From Mycobacterium tilburgii (GTDB taxonomy: Bacteria > Actinomycetota > Actinomycetes > Mycobacteriales > Mycobacteriaceae): a DNA stretch of 64,000 bases. Under the pieces are notes generated by a model. That model was not told where the DNA came from and ran no database searches. It saw only the letters and a list, made by a program, of their open reading frames with translations. The position numbers and the translations under genes were made by a program. Position 1 is the first letter of the stretch, and each line of letters opens with the position of its first letter. Of this stretch, positions 28,401 to 37,894 are shown in pieces. The stretch lies in NCBI RefSeq assembly GCF_902168065.1, contig NZ_LR655690.1, positions 1 to 64,000 of the forward strand, in the 5' to 3' direction.

Positions 28401-28777
28401 AACCCGTAGTCCCGCAACAGCGAGCCGGCGAACGCGTGATAGGTGCTGACGGTGGGTGCAACAGTATCGGCGGATTCGGCCGCCCCCAAGCCTATACCGG
28501 ACAGCCGGGCCAGCCGGGAACGGACCCGGCGCAGCAGTTGTCCGGCGGCCTTGCGGGTGAACGTCAATCCCAGCACCTGGCCGGGATCGGCGTAGCCATT
28601 GGCGATCAACCACACCACCCGCGCAGCCATCGTCTCGGTCTTGCCCGCGCCCGCTCCCGCAATGACCACCAGCGGACCCGGCGGCGCGGCGATCACGACG
28701 GCCTGCTCCTCGGTGGGTGGGAAAAGCCCTAACGCGGAAGCCAATTCGTGCGGGCTGTAGCGCGGCCGCGGGGTCAT
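25427..28777 (-). CDS. adnB: AdnB subunit of the AdnAB helicase-nuclease
   Basis: A 1116-residue protein from ATG 28777 (MTPRPRYSPHELASALGLF). The start overlaps the adnA stop by one base (TGATG). Helicase motifs include Walker A IAGAGAGKTETM (about residues 39-50), VVLLDEYQDTGHAQRIALSA, TAVGDPIQSIYGWRGAS and [17 protein letters not shown]. The C-terminal RecB-like nuclease has ATVVDWKTGEPP and the QLAVYRLAWA motif. AdnAB resects double-strand DNA ends in mycobacteria, and AdnB supplies the dominant motor. The 3.3 kb frame is uninterrupted. Confidence 0.95.
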   Translation of the reverse strand: MTPRPRYSPHELASALGLFPPTEEQAVVIAAPPGPLVVIAGAGAGKTETMAARVVWLIANGYADPGQVLGLTFTRKAAGQLLRRVRSRLARLSGIGLGAAESADTVAPTVSTYHAFAGSLLRDYGLLLPVEPDTRLLSETELWQLAFDVVNGYDGQLSTDKTPAAVTAMVLRLRGQLTEHLVDTGQLRDTHLELERLVHALPAGPYQRNRGPSQWLLRLLATQTERAELVPLLDALQERMRGAKVMDFGGQMAAAAQLAAGFPQVGADLRNRYRVVLLDEYQDTGHAQRIALSALFGGGSDVQDDGLALTAVGDPIQSIYGWRGASATNLPRFTTDFPHSDGTPARVLELRTSWRNPPGTLHVANAISAEARRRSMAVHALRPRPDAAPGTVRAALLADAQAERDWIADHLHEHYQRAAADGVSPPTAAVLVRRNADAAPIAEALRARGVPVEVVGLVGLLSVPEVAELVAMLRLVADPTAGAATMRVLTGPRWRLGGRDVAALWQRARALCAGPAAGSSAQAIAQAASPDRIDADSACLADAIHDPGPATAYSVAGYQRIVALAAELTALRGHLGHSLPDLVAEVRRTLGLDCKVRAAAGHRAWAGSEQLDAFADVVVSYAEHNATAAASAGASVLGLLAYLDAAENVENGLAPAPLAVSRDRVQVLTVHSAKGLEWEVVAVAHLSGGTFPSTASRSSWLTDAAELPPLLRGDRASAGSLGIPVLDLSDVTNRKQLSDKISEHRRQLEQRRVDEERRLLYVGITRAADTLLASGHHWGPTGVKPRGPSEFLCELKDIIDRSAAAGDPCGVVEQWAPAPADGEPNPLRDSVVEAIWPADPLAGRRADVERGAALVAEVMAGAAPQDCVDAEGWAADVDALLAECARSERRSVRVLPSQLSVSGLVDLARDPEGAVARLVHRLPSRPDPHALLGNVFHSWVQQFYGTEALFDLVDLPGAADSDFGHADELAALQAAFTRSPWAARTPIAVEVPFEMPIGDTVVCGRIDAVFADPDGGATVVDWKTGEPPRGADAMRQAAVQLAVYRLAWAALSGCAESSVRTAFHYVRTGVTVTPDELPDARELAELAPSGVSTAQVKVTPRSEPIKCMPTAERGYI

Positions 28778-31700
28778 CACGCGCTCCCTTCGAGATAGGC
28801 AGGGCAGGACGGTCGCAGCGGGCAATGCGAGCAACCCGGGTTGCGCCGGGCAACGAACCACGGACCGGCGGTGGCGTCGGCGGCCTGCCCGACCAGCTCC
28901 CGCCATTCGTCCTGGGCGGCCGGGGGCAGAGGATCCTGCTCACGCACCGTCGCGCCGGCGGACCCGGTCTTGCCGAGGTAGACCAGCCGCGCTCCGCCGG
29001 GCTCGGTGTCGGCTGCGCTGTCCGGGATCAGGCCTTCGGCCACGGCCAGCTGATACATCGCCAGCTGCGCGTGCTGCTGCGCGTCGTCCTTGCTGACCGG
29101 CGATTTGCCGGTCTTGACGTCGACGACGACCAGCCGCCCGGCCGCGTCGCGTTCGAGCCGGTCCACCCGGCCGCGCAACCGGACTTCACCGCCGCCCTCG
29201 CGCGGTGTCGCCAAGGCTCCGTCGATGTCGACCTCGACGCCGACCTCTCTCAGCTCGCCGCGCGTCTGGGCGCGCCACTCCACGAACGCCGCGATCATGG
29301 CGCGGTGCCGACTCAACTCGTTCTGCGAGTGCCAACGGGCGTCGAAAGGCAAATGCTGCCAAGCCCGTTCCAGCTCTGCGACCATTTCGGCTTCGGTTTT
29401 GCCCGGTTCGGCGATCACCGCGTGCAGCACCGACCCGAGCGTGGACCGCAGCTCGCGCGGGTTGGTGCCACCGTGCCGCTCGACCAGCCAGCGTAGCGGA
29501 CAATCGTTGAGGGTCTGCAGTGTCGACGGGGTCAGCGTGACGGCGGCACCGGCGTCGGAAAGCGGATCGCTGGTGCTGACCTCGATCAGACCGTGCCAGC
29601 CGGATGGGTCGGCGCCGGGCACACCGGCCGCTGCCAGCCGGGCCAATTGCGTTGCCGCGCAATGTCGAGCAGCGTCATCCACGGCCCCGGGCGGGGCGCA
29701 TACAACGCCACACAATCGACCGACGAGCACTGCCGGCGACAACACCCTGGGTGCCGAAACAGGCCGGGCCACAACCTCTTCCGCGGCATCATCGTCCAGC
29801 TGGGCGAGCTCGAAAAAGAACGGCGACGGCAGCGCCGCCCCGCTGTCGGCGCCGCCGGCGTCGCTGTCGACGGCGGTGATCAACAGTCGGCGCCGGGCGC
29901 GCCCCAGAGCGGCGATCAGCAGCCTGCGTTCCTCGGCCAGCAGCGGAGCGCGCACCGAGGCATCCGCGGACACCCCGTCCACGAGGTCGAGCAGTTGCTG
30001 CGTGGCCAACACACCACCGCGCGGAACGGTGTTGGGCCACAACCCATCCTGCAGACCGGCGATCACCACCAGGTCCCATTCGTGCCCCAGCGCCGCGTGC
30101 GCGCTGAGCACCCGGACCTGTTCCGGCGTGGCCGGTGGCTCGGTCGTCGCGCCCGGTACCTGCAGCGCCGCAATGTGCTCGATCAGGCCGCGCAGTGACG
30201 CACCGGGGGTGCGGGACACGTACTGGTCGGTGACGTCGAACAACGCGGTCACCGCGTCGAGGTCCCGGGTGGCCTGGATGCCCGCGGCGCCGCCACGTTC
30301 GCCGGCCGCCAGCCAGCGCCGCTGCAGGCCGGAACGCTGCCACGCCGCCCACAGGGTGTAGCGCGGATCTTGGCCGTTGGCGTGGCAGCGCGCGGCGGCC
30401 TCGAGGACCGCCCGCACCCGCTTCGGGGCGCGCGAACCCGCGCGCGGCGGCGTCTCGGCCAACAGCGCGGCTACTACCAGATCACCGAATGTCGCTGCAG
30501 TGTCCGCGGATTGGTCACGCATCAACGCCCGGCGCAGCTGTCGCAGCGACACCGGGTCGACCCGGCCGATAGGCCCGGTCAACAGTTCCAGCGCCTGGTC
30601 ACCGTCGAGGCCGTCGGCGGTCGCGGCCAGCACGGTGAGCATCGCCCGCACGGCGGGCTCCTCGGCCAGCGACCCGTTGACGGCCGGCGCGGCCACCGGC
30701 ACCCCGGCCGAGGCGAGCGCCCTCGGCAGCCGGGTGCCGGCGCGTGGCACCGACCGCACGATCACGGTCATCTGCGACCAGGGCACGTTGTCGACGAGAT
30801 GGGCGCGTCGCAGCGTGTCGGCGATCAACGCGGCCTCCGCATGCGCCGACGCCGACAGTCGCACGGTGACGGTTCCCTCGTCCGCGCCGGTGCCGGTGAT
30901 CTGCCGGCCCGCACTGCTGCCCGGAAGTCGTTGTGCGACGGCGCTGACGGCACGCGCCACCGCCGGCGCACAGCGGTGCGAGTCGGCCAACGTTACCGCG
31001 GGGGTTTCGCCGTCGAGCAGGCCGGCCGGCTCGCCGCCTCGGAAGCCGAACACCGCTTGATTGGGATCCCCGGCCAACAGGGTCAATTCACTTCCGGCCG
31101 CCAGCACCCGAACCAGGCGGGCTGCCTGTGGGTCGAGTTGCTGCGCGTCGTCGACCAACAAGACCCGGATCCGGGCGCGCTCGGCGGCCAGCAACTCGGC
31201 GTCGACCGCGAAAGCCTCCAGCACGGCGCCGACGAGTTCGGCCGCACCCATCGCCGGTGTCGTCGCCTGCGGCGCCGCGGTGCCGACCGCCGCGCGCAGC
31301 AGCATCATCTGCTCGTACTGCTGCGCGAACCGGCCCGCCGCGGTCCATTCGGGCCGCCGGGCAAACCGGCCGAGGCGCTGCAGCTCCTGCGGATCCACCC
31401 CGCGTTCGGCACAGCGCGCCAACAGATTTCGCAGTTCAGTGGCGAACGTCGCGGTGCTCAGCGCGGGCCGCAGGTGCGACGGCCATCCGGTGGCCCCGTC
31501 TTCGAGATCCCCAGCCAGCAACTCCCGGATGATCGCATCCTGTTCGGCGCTGGTGACCAGCCGCGGCGGCGCATCACCGGCGCGCTCGGCCGCGCGACGC
31601 AACACCGCATAGGCGTAGCTGTGCACGCTGCGGACCAACGGCTCGCGGATGGCGGACCGGCTCGCGCCGGTGGCGCGCAGCACCGCCATCGTCAACGCGC

Positions 31701-31899
31701 TGCGCTCCCGGGTTTCGATCCGGCCCGAGCCAGTAAGCAGCAGAACCGATTCCGGATCGACGCCGGCGGCGACCCGGGCGATCACGGCATCGACGAGCAG
31801 GCTGCTCTTCCCGGTACCCGGGCCTCCGAGGATGCGGATCAGGCCGCGCGCACCCGGCGCCAGCACCGCACTCGCTTCGGCATCCCAGGTCAATGACAT
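28777..31899 (-). CDS. adnA: AdnA subunit of the AdnAB helicase-nuclease
   Basis: A 1040-residue protein from ATG 31899 (MSLTWDAEASAVLAPGARGL). It has Walker A GGPGTGKSSLL (residues 25-35), VLLVDDAQQLDPQAA and LLAGDPNQAVFGFRGGEP. The C-terminal nuclease contains LVVVDVKTGKSPVSKDDAQQ and HAQLAMYQLAVAEG. Cysteines in LNDCPLRWLVER and CSHCPLRPSCPAY are the four expected ligands of the Fe-S cluster found in AdnA and AddB-like nucleases. Partner AdnB follows with translational overlap. AdnA's motor is weaker than AdnB's in the studied enzyme. Intact. Confidence 0.95.
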   Translation of the reverse strand: MSLTWDAEASAVLAPGARGLIRILGGPGTGKSSLLVDAVIARVAAGVDPESVLLLTGSGRIETRERSALTMAVLRATGASRSAIREPLVRSVHSYAYAVLRRAAERAGDAPPRLVTSAEQDAIIRELLAGDLEDGATGWPSHLRPALSTATFATELRNLLARCAERGVDPQELQRLGRFARRPEWTAAGRFAQQYEQMMLLRAAVGTAAPQATTPAMGAAELVGAVLEAFAVDAELLAAERARIRVLLVDDAQQLDPQAARLVRVLAAGSELTLLAGDPNQAVFGFRGGEPAGLLDGETPAVTLADSHRCAPAVARAVSAVAQRLPGSSAGRQITGTGADEGTVTVRLSASAHAEAALIADTLRRAHLVDNVPWSQMTVIVRSVPRAGTRLPRALASAGVPVAAPAVNGSLAEEPAVRAMLTVLAATADGLDGDQALELLTGPIGRVDPVSLRQLRRALMRDQSADTAATFGDLVVAALLAETPPRAGSRAPKRVRAVLEAAARCHANGQDPRYTLWAAWQRSGLQRRWLAAGERGGAAGIQATRDLDAVTALFDVTDQYVSRTPGASLRGLIEHIAALQVPGATTEPPATPEQVRVLSAHAALGHEWDLVVIAGLQDGLWPNTVPRGGVLATQQLLDLVDGVSADASVRAPLLAEERRLLIAALGRARRRLLITAVDSDAGGADSGAALPSPFFFELAQLDDDAAEEVVARPVSAPRVLSPAVLVGRLCGVVCAPPGAVDDAARHCAATQLARLAAAGVPGADPSGWHGLIEVSTSDPLSDAGAAVTLTPSTLQTLNDCPLRWLVERHGGTNPRELRSTLGSVLHAVIAEPGKTEAEMVAELERAWQHLPFDARWHSQNELSRHRAMIAAFVEWRAQTRGELREVGVEVDIDGALATPREGGGEVRLRGRVDRLERDAAGRLVVVDVKTGKSPVSKDDAQQHAQLAMYQLAVAEGLIPDSAADTEPGGARLVYLGKTGSAGATVREQDPLPPAAQDEWRELVGQAADATAGPWFVARRNPGCSHCPLRPSCPAYLEGSA

Positions 31900-31979
31900 A
31901 CCGGCATGAGATCACAAAGGTCTGACAAGTCGGCCCGGCTACGACCAGCGGTGTAGGCCGGGCCTGGCATCATCGAGGC

Positions 31980-32600
31980 GTGACCACCGATCTGCACGTG
32001 CACCGCTTTGGCCGCGCCGCCCCGATTCAGTTTCTCGCCCTCCACGGGCTGACCGGCCACGGCGAGCGCTGAAAGCACCTGCGTGAGTACCTGCCCGAGA
32101 TCGCCTTCGCCGCACCGGATCTGATCGGCCACGGCAGGTCGTCGTGGGATGCGCCGTGGACCATCGAGGCCAATGTCGCGGCGCTGGGCGCGCTGCTCGA
32201 CGAGGTGGCCGAGGCTCCCGTGCTCGTCGTCGGGCATTCGTTCGGCGGAGGTTTGGCGATGCACCTGGCCACCGCGCGGCCCGACCTGGTGTCGGCACTG
32301 TTGCTGCCCGACCCGGCGGTCGGTCAGGACGGCGCGTGGATGCGCGACATCGCCGAGCGGATGTTCTCCTCGCCCAACTATACCGATCGAGCCGAGGCGT
32401 GTGCGGAAAAGGCCACGGGTTTTTGGGCGGACGTGGATCCGGCCGCACGCGACGCGGAACTCGACGAGCACCTGATCCAGCTGCCGAACGGGCGCTACCG
32501 TTGGCGGATCTGCGTCCCGGCGGTGCTGTCGTACTGGAGCCAGATGGCCCGCCCCGTGGTGTATTCTCCCAAGGGGAGGCCGATCGTTTCCGCCGGACTA
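31980..32600 (+). pseudogene. lipV: LipV alpha/beta-hydrolase, nonsense and truncation
   Basis: From GTG 31980 (VTTDLHVHRFGRAAPIQFLA) the frame meets TGA at 32070-32072 in GHGER-stop-KHLREYLPE. Relatives have tryptophan there, so one base change explains it. The same frame continues with APDLIGHGRSSWD, the nucleophile elbow VVGHSFGGGLAMHLA and SYWSQMARPVVYSPKG. It then loses the family sequence near 32580. The last part, carrying the catalytic histidine, is gone, and the frame runs antisense into the next gene. In M. tuberculosis lipV is followed by Rv3204 before Rv3205c; Rv3204 is absent here, so one deletion probably removed both. Confidence 0.85.
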
Positions 32601-33446
32601 GAGCACCAACCGGATCAGCGCGGCCGTGCGCGCCAAACCCGGGAAGGCCTCGGCGGTCGAACGTGGGTGTAGCGCATGCACGGCCAGCCGGAACATCAAC
32701 GCGCGCAACAACATTTGCGGCCATTCCGGCAGCGCGTTCCAGCGCTCGATCAGTCCGTCGTCGGCGTCGCCCCAGGACAGCGCGTCGACGACGACCACAC
32801 CGGCCGCCCACGAAGCCGGGCGCCAGTACGGCGTGATGTCGGTGATGCCCGGCGCGGCGGTGCCGACGAAAAGCACTGTCCCGTAAAGGTCCCCGTGCAC
32901 CAGCTGGTTCGGACTCTTGGTCGGCTTACGCAGCGTGGCGAGCTGTCTGATCAGCTCGACCGACCGCTGGGCGTCCGCGGTCGGTGGTGCGGTCCGCGCT
33001 CCCGGCGGAATCGATTGCAGCGGACGCTCTTCCCATGCGGCGCGGTCGGCGGCGATGAAGACGTCGACGTCCGACCACGGAGTCGTCGGGCCCTGGGTCA
33101 GAAATCGGGGGCGATCCAGCTTGCCGATGGCCTCATGTAGCCGCACCGCCGCGGAGACGACCTCGTCGTGCCTGGGCTCGGGTGTACCGGCGACGAAGGT
33201 GTCCGCCCGCCAGCCCGAGACCACATACCGGCCGTCGGTCGAGCGGACCGGCCGGGCCAGCCGCACACCGTCGACGAACAGCGTCTCGCGCACCCGCGCC
33301 GACCATGCGGCGCGGGCGTGGTCGGCCACGACGGACAAAACGACTTCGCCGCAGCGCCAGCCGCCTTCCCAACCCAGGGCCATGGGCTTGACCCCGGCCA
33401 AACCGAATGCCGAAAGCACATGCCCCGGCGGCGGTTCGAAACTCAC
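32598..33446 (-). CDS. TIGR02569-family conserved actinobacterial protein (Rv3205c homologue)
   Basis: A 282-residue protein, taking GTG 33446 (VSFEPPPGHVLSAFGLAG) as the conserved start. Upstream in-frame codons to 33530 do not resemble the family. The sequence LVHGDLYGTVLFVGTAAPGI recalls the catalytic loop of aminoglycoside phosphotransferase/choline-kinase-like proteins, with DALSWGDADDGLIERW following. The role in cells is unknown. It is encoded upstream-adjacent to moeZ on the same strand order as in M. tuberculosis. Its 3' end lies immediately at the lipV deletion junction, but its own C-terminus (LARTAALIRLVL) looks normal. Confidence 0.85.
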   Translation of the reverse strand: MSFEPPPGHVLSAFGLAGVKPMALGWEGGWRCGEVVLSVVADHARAAWSARVRETLFVDGVRLARPVRSTDGRYVVSGWRADTFVAGTPEPRHDEVVSAAVRLHEAIGKLDRPRFLTQGPTTPWSDVDVFIAADRAAWEERPLQSIPPGARTAPPTADAQRSVELIRQLATLRKPTKSPNQLVHGDLYGTVLFVGTAAPGITDITPYWRPASWAAGVVVVDALSWGDADDGLIERWNALPEWPQMLLRALMFRLAVHALHPRSTAEAFPGLARTAALIRLVL

Positions 33447-33483
33447 GCGGGTTAGCCTAGTATAGGCCAGCTGCGGTATTGCG

Positions 33484-34674
33484 TCAGTACATGACCATGT
33501 CGGGTTGTATCTGCTGTGCCCATGCCACAATGCCGCCTTGCAGGTGAACGGCGTCGGAGAAGCCGGCCTTCTTCACCGCGGCCAGCGCTTCGGCCGAGCG
33601 CACGCCCGTCTTGCAATACAGCACCGCCTTGCGATCGTGCGGCAGCTTCGCCAGTCCTTCACCGGAGCTGAGCAACGATTTCGGGATCAGCTGTGCGCCG
33701 TCGATGTGGTTGATGTCCCATTCGACCGGCTCCCGGACATCGATAAGGGCCAGCTTCTTGCCCGAGTCCAATAGCTCGCGCAGTTCCCGAGGGGTGATGG
33801 TGGAGTCGCTGGTGGCCTGCGTCGCGTCCTCGGAGACCACGCCGCAGAACCCCTCGTAGTCGATCAACTCGGTGATCTTGGGCGTCGACGGGTCCTTGCG
33901 GATGCTGATCGTGCGGTAGCTCATCTCCAGCGCGTCGTAGATCATCAACCGGCCCAACAAAGATTCGCCGATGCCGGTGATCAGTTTGATCACCTCGGTG
34001 CCCATCACCGACGCGATCGACGCGCAAATGATGCCCAGCACGCCTCCTTCGGCGCAGGACGGCACCATGCCGGGTGGCGGCTCCGGGTAGAGGTCGCGAT
34101 AGTTCAGGCCGCGCTCATTTCCGCCCTCATCGGCGGGCGCGTCCTCCCAGAACACCGAGACCTGGCCCTCGAAGCGGTAGATCGACCCCCACACGTAGGG
34201 CTTGCCGGCCAGCACCGCGGCGTCGTTGACCAGATAACGGGTGGCGAAGTTGTCGGTGCTGTCCAGGATCACGTCGTACTGCGCGAACAGGTCGACGGCG
34301 TTGTCCGCCGACAGCCGGAACTCGTGCAGCCGCACGTCGATCAACGGATTGATCGCGTGGATCGAATCGCGCGCCGACTGAGCCTTCGGCCGTCCGACGT
34401 CGGCCACGCCGTGAATGATCTGGCGCTGCAGGTTCGACTCGTCGACGACATCGAAGTCGACGATTCCGATCGTCCCGACGCCGGCCGCGGCCAGGTACAA
34501 CAACGCGGGGGCGCCCAGCCCACCGGCGCCGATCACCAGCACGCGGGCGTTCTTCATCCGCTTCTGCCCGTCAACGCCCACGTCGGGGATGATCAGGTGA
34601 CGGCTGTACCGCGCGACTTCGTCGCGGCTCAGCTCGCTAGCGGATTCTACCAATGGCGGCAACGATGCGTACAC
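33484..34674 (-). CDS. moeZ: MoeZ sulfurtransferase (ThiF-type adenylyltransferase plus rhodanese)
   Basis: A 396-residue protein from GTG 34674 (VYASLPPLVESASELSRDEV). The N-terminal E1-like domain has the ATP loop VLVIGAGGLGAPALLYLAAA, DFDVVDESNLQRQI and the DSTDNFATRYLVND segment. The C-terminal rhodanese domain has ALIDVREPVEWDI and the persulfide cysteine in AVLYCKTGVRS. MoeZ (Rv3206c, also called MoeB1) adenylates the C-termini of small sulfur carriers and transfers sulfur to them. It serves molybdopterin synthesis (MoaD), cysteine synthesis (CysO) and thiolation. The longer in-frame extension to 34800 lacks family similarity. Confidence 0.95.
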   Translation of the reverse strand: MYASLPPLVESASELSRDEVARYSRHLIIPDVGVDGQKRMKNARVLVIGAGGLGAPALLYLAAAGVGTIGIVDFDVVDESNLQRQIIHGVADVGRPKAQSARDSIHAINPLIDVRLHEFRLSADNAVDLFAQYDVILDSTDNFATRYLVNDAAVLAGKPYVWGSIYRFEGQVSVFWEDAPADEGGNERGLNYRDLYPEPPPGMVPSCAEGGVLGIICASIASVMGTEVIKLITGIGESLLGRLMIYDALEMSYRTISIRKDPSTPKITELIDYEGFCGVVSEDATQATSDSTITPRELRELLDSGKKLALIDVREPVEWDINHIDGAQLIPKSLLSSGEGLAKLPHDRKAVLYCKTGVRSAEALAAVKKAGFSDAVHLQGGIVAWAQQIQPDMVMY

Positions 34675-34763
34675 CGAATATCTCCTCGGTCGACTGCGCG
34701 ACTCACCTAACAGAAGTAAACGCCTCGATCGCCGGCATTGCTTCCCCACCCGCGTCGTCGCTG

Positions 34764-35798
34764 CTAGGCGATGGGATACGGCCAGGCGTTGGGGCGGCAC
34801 ACCTTGCCGTCGGCCTTGACGCTCTCAGGGTCGAACTGGGCGCCGTCGTCGTTGGAGGTGGAGAACGTCTGCTGCATCATCACCGGCGCCAACGCGCCCT
34901 GCTTGTCGCACGGTTCGTGGCGCACATAGCCGATGGCGTGTCCGACCTCGTGGTTGACGACGTACTGCCGGTAGGAGCCGACATCGCCCTCGAAGGGCAC
35001 GGCGCCGCGCACCCAGCGCGCTTCGTTGATGAACACCCGCGCCTGCCGGTCGGGTCCGTACACCGGGTTGTAGCAGGAGGTCTCCAGCCGGAACTCGTAG
35101 CCGCACCCCTCGCGCACCGTGACCGGCGACACCAGCGAAATCCGGAAATCAGGCTTGGCGCCGGTGGATCCGTCGACTCTGACGAAGGCGAACTGCGGAT
35201 TGTGGGTCCAGCCCTTGGGGTTGGCCAGCGTCTGATCGACCATCGTCGCGAAGGCATCGTCGCCGTCGAACATCGCGGGGTCTAAACCGTTCTCGATATC
35301 GACGCTGTACTTGAACACCTTCGCGGTGCCCTGGCCGATCTGCGGCGTGGTGCCCGGCACGATGTGCCAGGTCTTGTCGCCGGCCTCGGTGAACGGCCCG
35401 CCGTCCGGCAACGTCCCGGCCGGCAGGTTGGCGTCGAAGGTGGCCAGGCCGCGCGGCGGCGCGTCGAGGATGGCCGTGCCCACCGCCCCGATCGCCGGTG
35501 GTCCCTGGATGGGTTTGATCTCGGACGGTTTGGGCTCGCCGACGCCGGTCACCGTCTGGTAGATGACGACGGCGGTCAGCACCACCAGCACCGGCAGCGC
35601 GTAGGCGCGCCACCCGTAGGTGGAAACGAACCGGCCCAGCCAGGTTTGCTTGCGCCAGCGCCGCGGCCGCTCCCGGTCGGCGCGGGGCCGTCCGGGGCCC
35701 GCCGCGGCGGAGTCACGCAACGCCCGAAGGGGTTCCCGCCACTCGTCGCGCAGCACGGGCACCCGACCGGGGCCGTGCACTGGCGGCTCGGACGTCAT
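34764..35798 (-). CDS. DUF3152 membrane-anchored zinc metalloprotease-like protein (Rv3207c homologue)
   Basis: A 344-residue protein with a cytoplasmic basic N-terminus, one transmembrane helix (AYALPVLVVLTAVVIYQTV, about residues 65-83) and an extracytoplasmic domain. The metzincin-like zinc motif H283-E-V-G-H287-AIGYVRH is complete, with a nearby cysteine (HEPCDK) and others (EGCGYE, TSCYNP, KVCRPN) that could form disulfides. Substrate is unknown; related proteins were proposed as secreted zinc proteases. It is encoded divergently from the TetR regulator at 35991, with a 22-bp tandem repeat in between. Confidence 0.9.
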   Translation of the reverse strand: MTSEPPVHGPGRVPVLRDEWREPLRALRDSAAAGPGRPRADRERPRRWRKQTWLGRFVSTYGWRAYALPVLVVLTAVVIYQTVTGVGEPKPSEIKPIQGPPAIGAVGTAILDAPPRGLATFDANLPAGTLPDGGPFTEAGDKTWHIVPGTTPQIGQGTAKVFKYSVDIENGLDPAMFDGDDAFATMVDQTLANPKGWTHNPQFAFVRVDGSTGAKPDFRISLVSPVTVREGCGYEFRLETSCYNPVYGPDRQARVFINEARWVRGAVPFEGDVGSYRQYVVNHEVGHAIGYVRHEPCDKQGALAPVMMQQTFSTSNDDGAQFDPESVKADGKVCRPNAWPYPIA

Positions 35799-35875
35799 TG
35801 CCCCAGGATGGCACAGCCGCCAGCCCGGGCGCCCCTGGCGCGCCCGATAACATTCGTTCCGCCTGCCGTGCCGGT

Positions 35876-36937
<1,062 letters not shown>

Positions 36938-37117
36938 GATGGCCCCTTCCGTTGTTCTTCCGTCGCAAGCGTGTCAGCTGCAGGTTAGTGGACGCGACCG
37001 GTGCAGCCTCGGTCACCGGCGCGAGTTCGCGGTGAGCGAAACCATTTCTAACGGCATATAACGATTCGTTCTCAGCTGGGTCAAGGTGGCCGTTCGGGAC
37101 CGCCGCCGGCATTTCAC

Positions 37118-37891
37118 GTCAGTAACATCGGCACCATCAGAAACACGCGTGATGATCGTCCCGGCCTAGCCCGTGGCCGCGCCCACAACTACCCCGGAGA
37201 CGACTACGCCGGAGCCGACCACCACGGCTACGGGGATGACGGCTACCGGGAAGACGGTCACGAAGACGAGGAATTCGACGAGTACAAGGAGCTGCTCTGG
37301 CCCATCGGCAGCTGGCGCCCGGCCGTCGCCCTGCTCGGTGCGATCATCGCGATCGGTGCCATCGCGACTGCGGTAATCATCAACAGCGGCGACAGCGCGT
37401 CGACGAAGGCCACAGTGGGACCGGCTCCCACCATTGTGACGTCCGCGACCCGGACCAGCAGCGCGCCCAGTGCTTCGCGCAGCCCATCCTCCAGCACCTC
37501 CCAGGCCCCTCAACTACCGCAGGAGACCGTGACGACCCTGACCACGCCGAGCGCGGCGCCGACCATGCCGCCGCTGGTCTCCCCGCCTCCCGCTGTCGTA
37601 TCACCAAGGGTCGCAGTAAATCCGAACACGGTCTACTACAGCGTGACCGGAACGAAGCAACTGCTCGACCTGGTGAACGTCGTCTACACCGACGCTCGCG
37701 GCTACCCGCAGACCGAGTTCAACGTGTCGCTGCCATGGACCAAGGTGGTGGTCATGAATCCGGGGGTGACAACCCGCTCTGTCATCGCGACCAGCATCTT
37801 GGGCCGGCTCAACTGCGCGATCGTGAATGCCGAAGGTCAGGTAGAGGTGGTGTCGGCCAACAGCTCGAATCTGGCGACCTGCACGCGGTAA
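37118..37891 (+). CDS. Membrane-anchored MmpS-like protein (Rv3209 homologue), start uncertain
   Basis: The coherent reading frame starts around 37118 (SNIGTIRNTRDDRPGLARG). It has an acidic cytoplasmic part (DDGYREDGHEDEEFDEYKEL), a transmembrane helix (AVALLGAIIAIGAIATAVII) and a Thr/Ser/Pro-rich linker. The C-terminal MmpS-like domain reads VYYSVTGTKQLLDLVNVVYT and ends ILGRLNCAIVNAEGQ. No ATG, GTG or TTG is placed at the conserved start; the codon before AGT-AAC-ATC is GTC. Without it, the next in-frame start is GTG 37415, which would remove the membrane helix. The gene may have lost its start codon by a single change. Confidence 0.7.
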   Translation, partial: VSNIGTIRNTRDDRPGLARGRAHNYPGDDYAGADHHGYGDDGYREDGHEDEEFDEYKELLWPIGSWRPAVALLGAIIAIGAIATAVIINSGDSASTKATVGPAPTIVTSATRTSSAPSASRSPSSSTSQAPQLPQETVTTLTTPSAAPTMPPLVSPPPAVVSPRVAVNPNTVYYSVTGTKQLLDLVNVVYTDARGYPQTEFNVSLPWTKVVVMNPGVTTRSVIATSILGRLNCAIVNAEGQVEVVSANSSNLATCTR

Positions 37892-37894
37892 CGG

